Shown here piece by piece: positions 61,201 through 64,000 of a stretch of DNA of 64,000 nt. A model generated the notes under the pieces. That model had not been told where the DNA came from. It searched no databases and saw only the letters and a list, made by a program, of their open reading frames with translations. Source of the stretch: Salvelinus alpinus (Eukaryota; Chordata; Actinopteri; Salmoniformes; Salmonidae); the NCBI RefSeq assembly GCF_045679555.1, contig NC_092098.1, forward strand, positions 17,497,038 through 17,561,037, written 5' to 3'. Both the position numbers and the translations under genes were made by a program. Within the stretch, counting starts at the first letter, position 1. Every line of letters starts with the position of its first letter.

Positions 61201-63158
61201 CTACCGGTGTCACATGTAAACCTGAGATGAAGTCCCAGAGTTCCCAGACAGGTAATGGTTAACGTAAACCCATGTCTCTCTCTATGGGACTCACTGATTT
61301 AGTCTTATACTGTATAGTATTATACTATTTATACAATATATCCCTATTCATATATTAAGAGCATTTTTTGTTAAATCCTACAACAATTATAATTAGCAAT
61401 GGCAAAAACATAACTTCATGGTTTTCATAAATTGTTTGTCTGTTTCAGATGATTTCTTGCAGTCTCCACCTGCGATGTTGCCAGTCCCTGTGCCTGTGTT
61501 TGTTCCTGTGCCTTTGAATATGTACTGTCAATACACTCCCATAACAATGGCCCTGCCTCTGCCGGTGAGTTGGTTTTGTCTAGGTCCTGTTGAGTATTGT
61601 GCAAAATTGACTCTAGGGTTATCGTCATTCATTTAGAGTCTAGACAAGAGTAACTCTTAGTATCCACCCAAATGTGTTCGATATGGTTGCCTGCACACTA
61701 GTGCTGAGCGAATTTTGAGGTCGGTTCAGTTTCTGTTTGATTATTAACATATAATCACGGGTTTCAATTATTATTATTTTAAAAACATTAAATGCACTAT
61801 GCATTGTTTTTGTTGAGTGCTATAACACAATAAATAAAACAATTAAGTCCCATGATGGTAGTGACTGCCCATTACTGAGTATCACCTATTAACAATTTAT
61901 TCACATTACTATAATAAAATATTTCAGTTGTGTATATTAGTTTTATTTGATGACCTTATTTTTATATCTCATCTCTCTAGAGCTGCTGCCTATGCTGTCT
62001 GACATTCACTATTTAAGTAGTTCTTCAAAGTAAATTACTTTTATGACTGCTGAATATCAACTATCAATCACTCAGATAATGTATGTTCACGTTGAGATAC
62101 CTCATGAAGCAGCTGCTCTCAGGCGCCCATTCTTCTCTCTTTTACGTAGCAGGCACAAAAGAGAAACAGACCGGCCAAGTAGGCGCGTAATGGATTATGG
62201 TCAATGTAGTTAATTACAACATTTTCTGCGCTAAACTATGCAGAATATTGGCCTGTTGGAAACTACAACTCCCTACTGCATTGCACAGTTTGGGCTAGGA
62301 TCTGATTTATCTCTAGAGGAACTGTGAACAGAGCTCACGCACAAAAAATAACTAAATGGAATTCTAATAATTTAATTGAGTCGGCCAATTAGTTGTTTAA
62401 AAACCAAAAAATAAATGCAATTTCGGTTAATCGATCAGCAATAGTGTATAGTTCTCTAGAGTGACTGCCCTATTTGTCTGCTTATTGTTTTGCTTCTTAT
62501 TCTCTTAGCTCCCAGTCCCCATGTTCCTACCTGTCACACTGGATCATATCGATAAGCTTGTGGAATATATAAAAGAGCTGAAACTCCAGATCCCGTCTGA
62601 TCCACTGGAGGCTGACATTCTGGCCATGGCAGACATGATAGCAGAGGAGAGTAAAGGCAAGGGCTCCTCTGATCTGTCTGGTAATGCTCCTGCACTTACT
62701 CTTCTTAGTCAACTCGCTATTGCTGTTCTATATACAATTGTAACTTTATGATTGTGTTTATCTTTAGATCTGGACAGTGAACAGAAAGCAGGCCCGTTGC
62801 TGAGGGACTACAGCTTATTTGAGTCTTCATCCCAAGATGACATCCTCTCCATGGCTGTCAATATGGATGATGTGCTGACTGAGCCAGGTCAAGACCCAGT
62901 AGATGAGCTCACCAAAGGCAGGTTCAACCTTCATGATATGAAAGGTGTAATTTGCCTTGCAGTCTGCGATGTGTAAACTTTCACTGTAATTTCACACATA
63001 CTCTCAACAACGGGATGTCTGAGATATATATTTTGTCATTTAATTTGTGCTCTTTAGCTTCCCTGGACCTGAACCCCAATGTTGATTTTCTCTTTGACTG
63101 TGGGATGCCGCCACATGCTACTTCACCAGAGCAGAGCTCCAACGTCGCTGTTCAGAAG
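55208..63158 (+). CDS. zmym3: ZMYM3, MYM-type zinc-finger protein, 5' portion (18 exons)
   Basis: Exons: 55199-56051 (ATG 55208), 56325-56395, 56478-56538, 56655-57039, 57185-57365, 58231-58443, 58534-58684, 58780-58892, 59504-59590, 59738-59888, 60030-60202, 60501-60675, 60850-60899, 61095-61251, 61449-61564, 62509-62680, 62768-62944, 63058-63158. They give 1126 codons in frame and continue past the window. The acidic N-terminus has repeated TDMDL-like units. Exon 3 has an AT-hook-like KRGRPRR. From exon 4 comes the MYM array, serial CxxC pairs (CANC, CKTCD-type, CTYCSQTC, CHAC). The segments LETIHWRGEIKHYC and FYSQQNQPNLDT match ZMYM3 better than ZMYM2/4. A Val-Pro run (PVPVPVFVPVP) follows. 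ZMYM3 works with LSD1/CoREST/HDAC chromatin complexes and in DNA repair. The C-terminal domain is outside the window. Confidence 0.93.
61698..62446. mobile_element. Probable non-autonomous DNA element in a zmym3 intron
   Basis: TAGTGCTGAGCGAATT at the left and the complement of GATCAGCAATAGTG at the right look like imperfect inverted ends, with a GGTCGGTTCAG/CGGTTAATCG relationship further in. The target duplication is not clear. It contains AACTACAACTCCCTACTGCA near 62263, another ZNF143-like word. Confidence 0.5.
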
Positions 63159-63717
63159 GTATAATTAAACACAGCCTCAAACAGCAGTGCATTCTGTTTG
63201 CTTTGACTGCCCCGTAGGCAGGACTTTGATTATCCTCTCCCTAATTGACAAACCTTTAGTTTTGGCAGTCTTTTATAGACCTAACTTTGACTGTAATTTT
63301 GTATTGCATTAAATAGTGTCAGAAAATAGTTGACTCTCGACTTATGTGAGAGAGACAGAGGAATCACATGGTATGCTGGAAATCTGAAAATAGCTGGCAT
63401 AAACATGACAAATGACTTGGTGTCAGACTTACCAGAGACCAGAGGTCATGTTCTACATTCTTAGACAGGTGCAACAGGGTCCCAAAGGTGAAATGGTTGT
63501 TGAAAAGCAAATCTATCCCTGGCGGCAGGCAGGCAGGCATGATCCCAAACACGCGGCTCATGTAACAGTCACCAAACCTGCAAGATGGACTGCTTACCAA
63601 TGGACAGTGTCTTCGGAAATTATTTGACATATTTACTGACTTACTGTTTCTTGAGTTTTGGTGGTCTCTTAGGCCAGACAACGTCTTAATGATCGTTGCA
63701 CATGTTGAAGAATTTGT
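63159..63717. other. zmym3 intron, nothing recognised
   Basis: No exon for the next zmym3 segment is seen before the Tc1 element. There is only a short tandem GGCAGGCAGGCAGG near 63524. Confidence 0.4.
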
Positions 63718-64000
63718 TTAGTACAGTTTATTAGGGACACCACCCCGTTCACACAAATGGTTCGCTCCTACAGATAGTGAGTCACGTGGCCGTGGCTTAA
63801 TTAAGTAGGCATTGAGGCATTCAGTTAGTGTTCGATTGAAAACGAGTGGCCAAAGCGGCTTTGTGCGTGGTATGATCATCGGTGCCAGGCGCGCAGGTTC
63901 CAGTGTCTCAGAAAAGGCCAGCCTCCTGAGCTTTTCACGCACGGCAGTGTATAGGGTTTACCGAGAATGGGACGCCAAACAAAAAACATCCAGTCAGTGG
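63718..64000 (+). mobile_element. Tc1-family element, 5' end (cut by window end)
   Basis: The terminal sequence TTAGTACAGTTTATTAGGGAC is followed by a + strand transposase N-terminus with helix-turn-helix residues (GMIIGARRAGSSVSEKASLL, TAVYRVYREWD). Deletions remove part of the expected leader. The rest is outside the window. Confidence 0.8.

Overview
The window is vertebrate nuclear DNA and almost certainly comes from a salmonid fish (trout, salmon or char). I infer this from intron-rich genes whose exons match teleost/vertebrate rnf128, tbc1d8b and zmym3, and from a dense load of repeats typical of salmonids: several Tc1-family transposons with 200-bp-scale inverted repeats, tRNA-derived and 5S-rRNA-derived SINEs, a high-copy non-LTR element, TA-flanked MITEs and hAT-type MITEs. 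The repeat and gene names are from memory, not from a database search.

Layout of the genes, all on the + strand. The last four coding exons of an rnf128/GRAIL-like RING E3 ligase lie at 5476-6904. A complete tbc1d8b (RabGAP with two GRAM domains, a TBC domain and an EF-hand-like segment) runs from the ATG at 31594 to the stop at 47910, with about 2.3 kb of 3' UTR. The exons I can place sum to 3315 nt, 1104 codons plus stop. The 5' two-thirds of zmym3 (MYM-type zinc-finger chromatin protein) starts at the ATG at 55208; its last visible exon ends at 63158, and the rest lies beyond the window.

The 17 kb between rnf128 and tbc1d8b is one old minus-strand LINE (about 11951-29235) that was opened three times: by a Tc1 transposon (13582-15187, TA target duplication), a tRNA-derived SINE (15707-16167, 14-bp duplication) and an 11.36-kb endogenous retrovirus (16617-27980, GTGC duplication). 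The retrovirus is the most striking object here. Its two 519-bp LTRs look identical, it has a tRNA-iMet-like primer site, and gag, pol and env are long and open. It also has an unusually long 1.55-kb leader built of two families of hairpin-bearing repeats, and a 91-nt hairpin/polypurine module iterated in front of the 3' LTR. Gag-pol expression needs a frame change and readthrough of a UGA. By domain layout it is a class I (gamma/epsilon-like) retrovirus; kinship with salmon swim bladder sarcoma virus and zebrafish ERV is my inference.

More repeats sit inside introns and between genes: a Sleeping Beauty-like Tc1 whose 5' end is replaced by an inverted copy of its own 3' end and which itself carries a hAT MITE with a perfect 8-bp duplication; several internally deleted or mutated Tc1 copies; foldback MITEs; and SINEs. 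The three host genes have unrelated cellular roles (ubiquitin ligase, Rab regulation, chromatin). Their human orthologues are all X-linked, with RNF128 and TBC1D8B adjacent, so the order looks like conserved synteny rather than a functional cluster.
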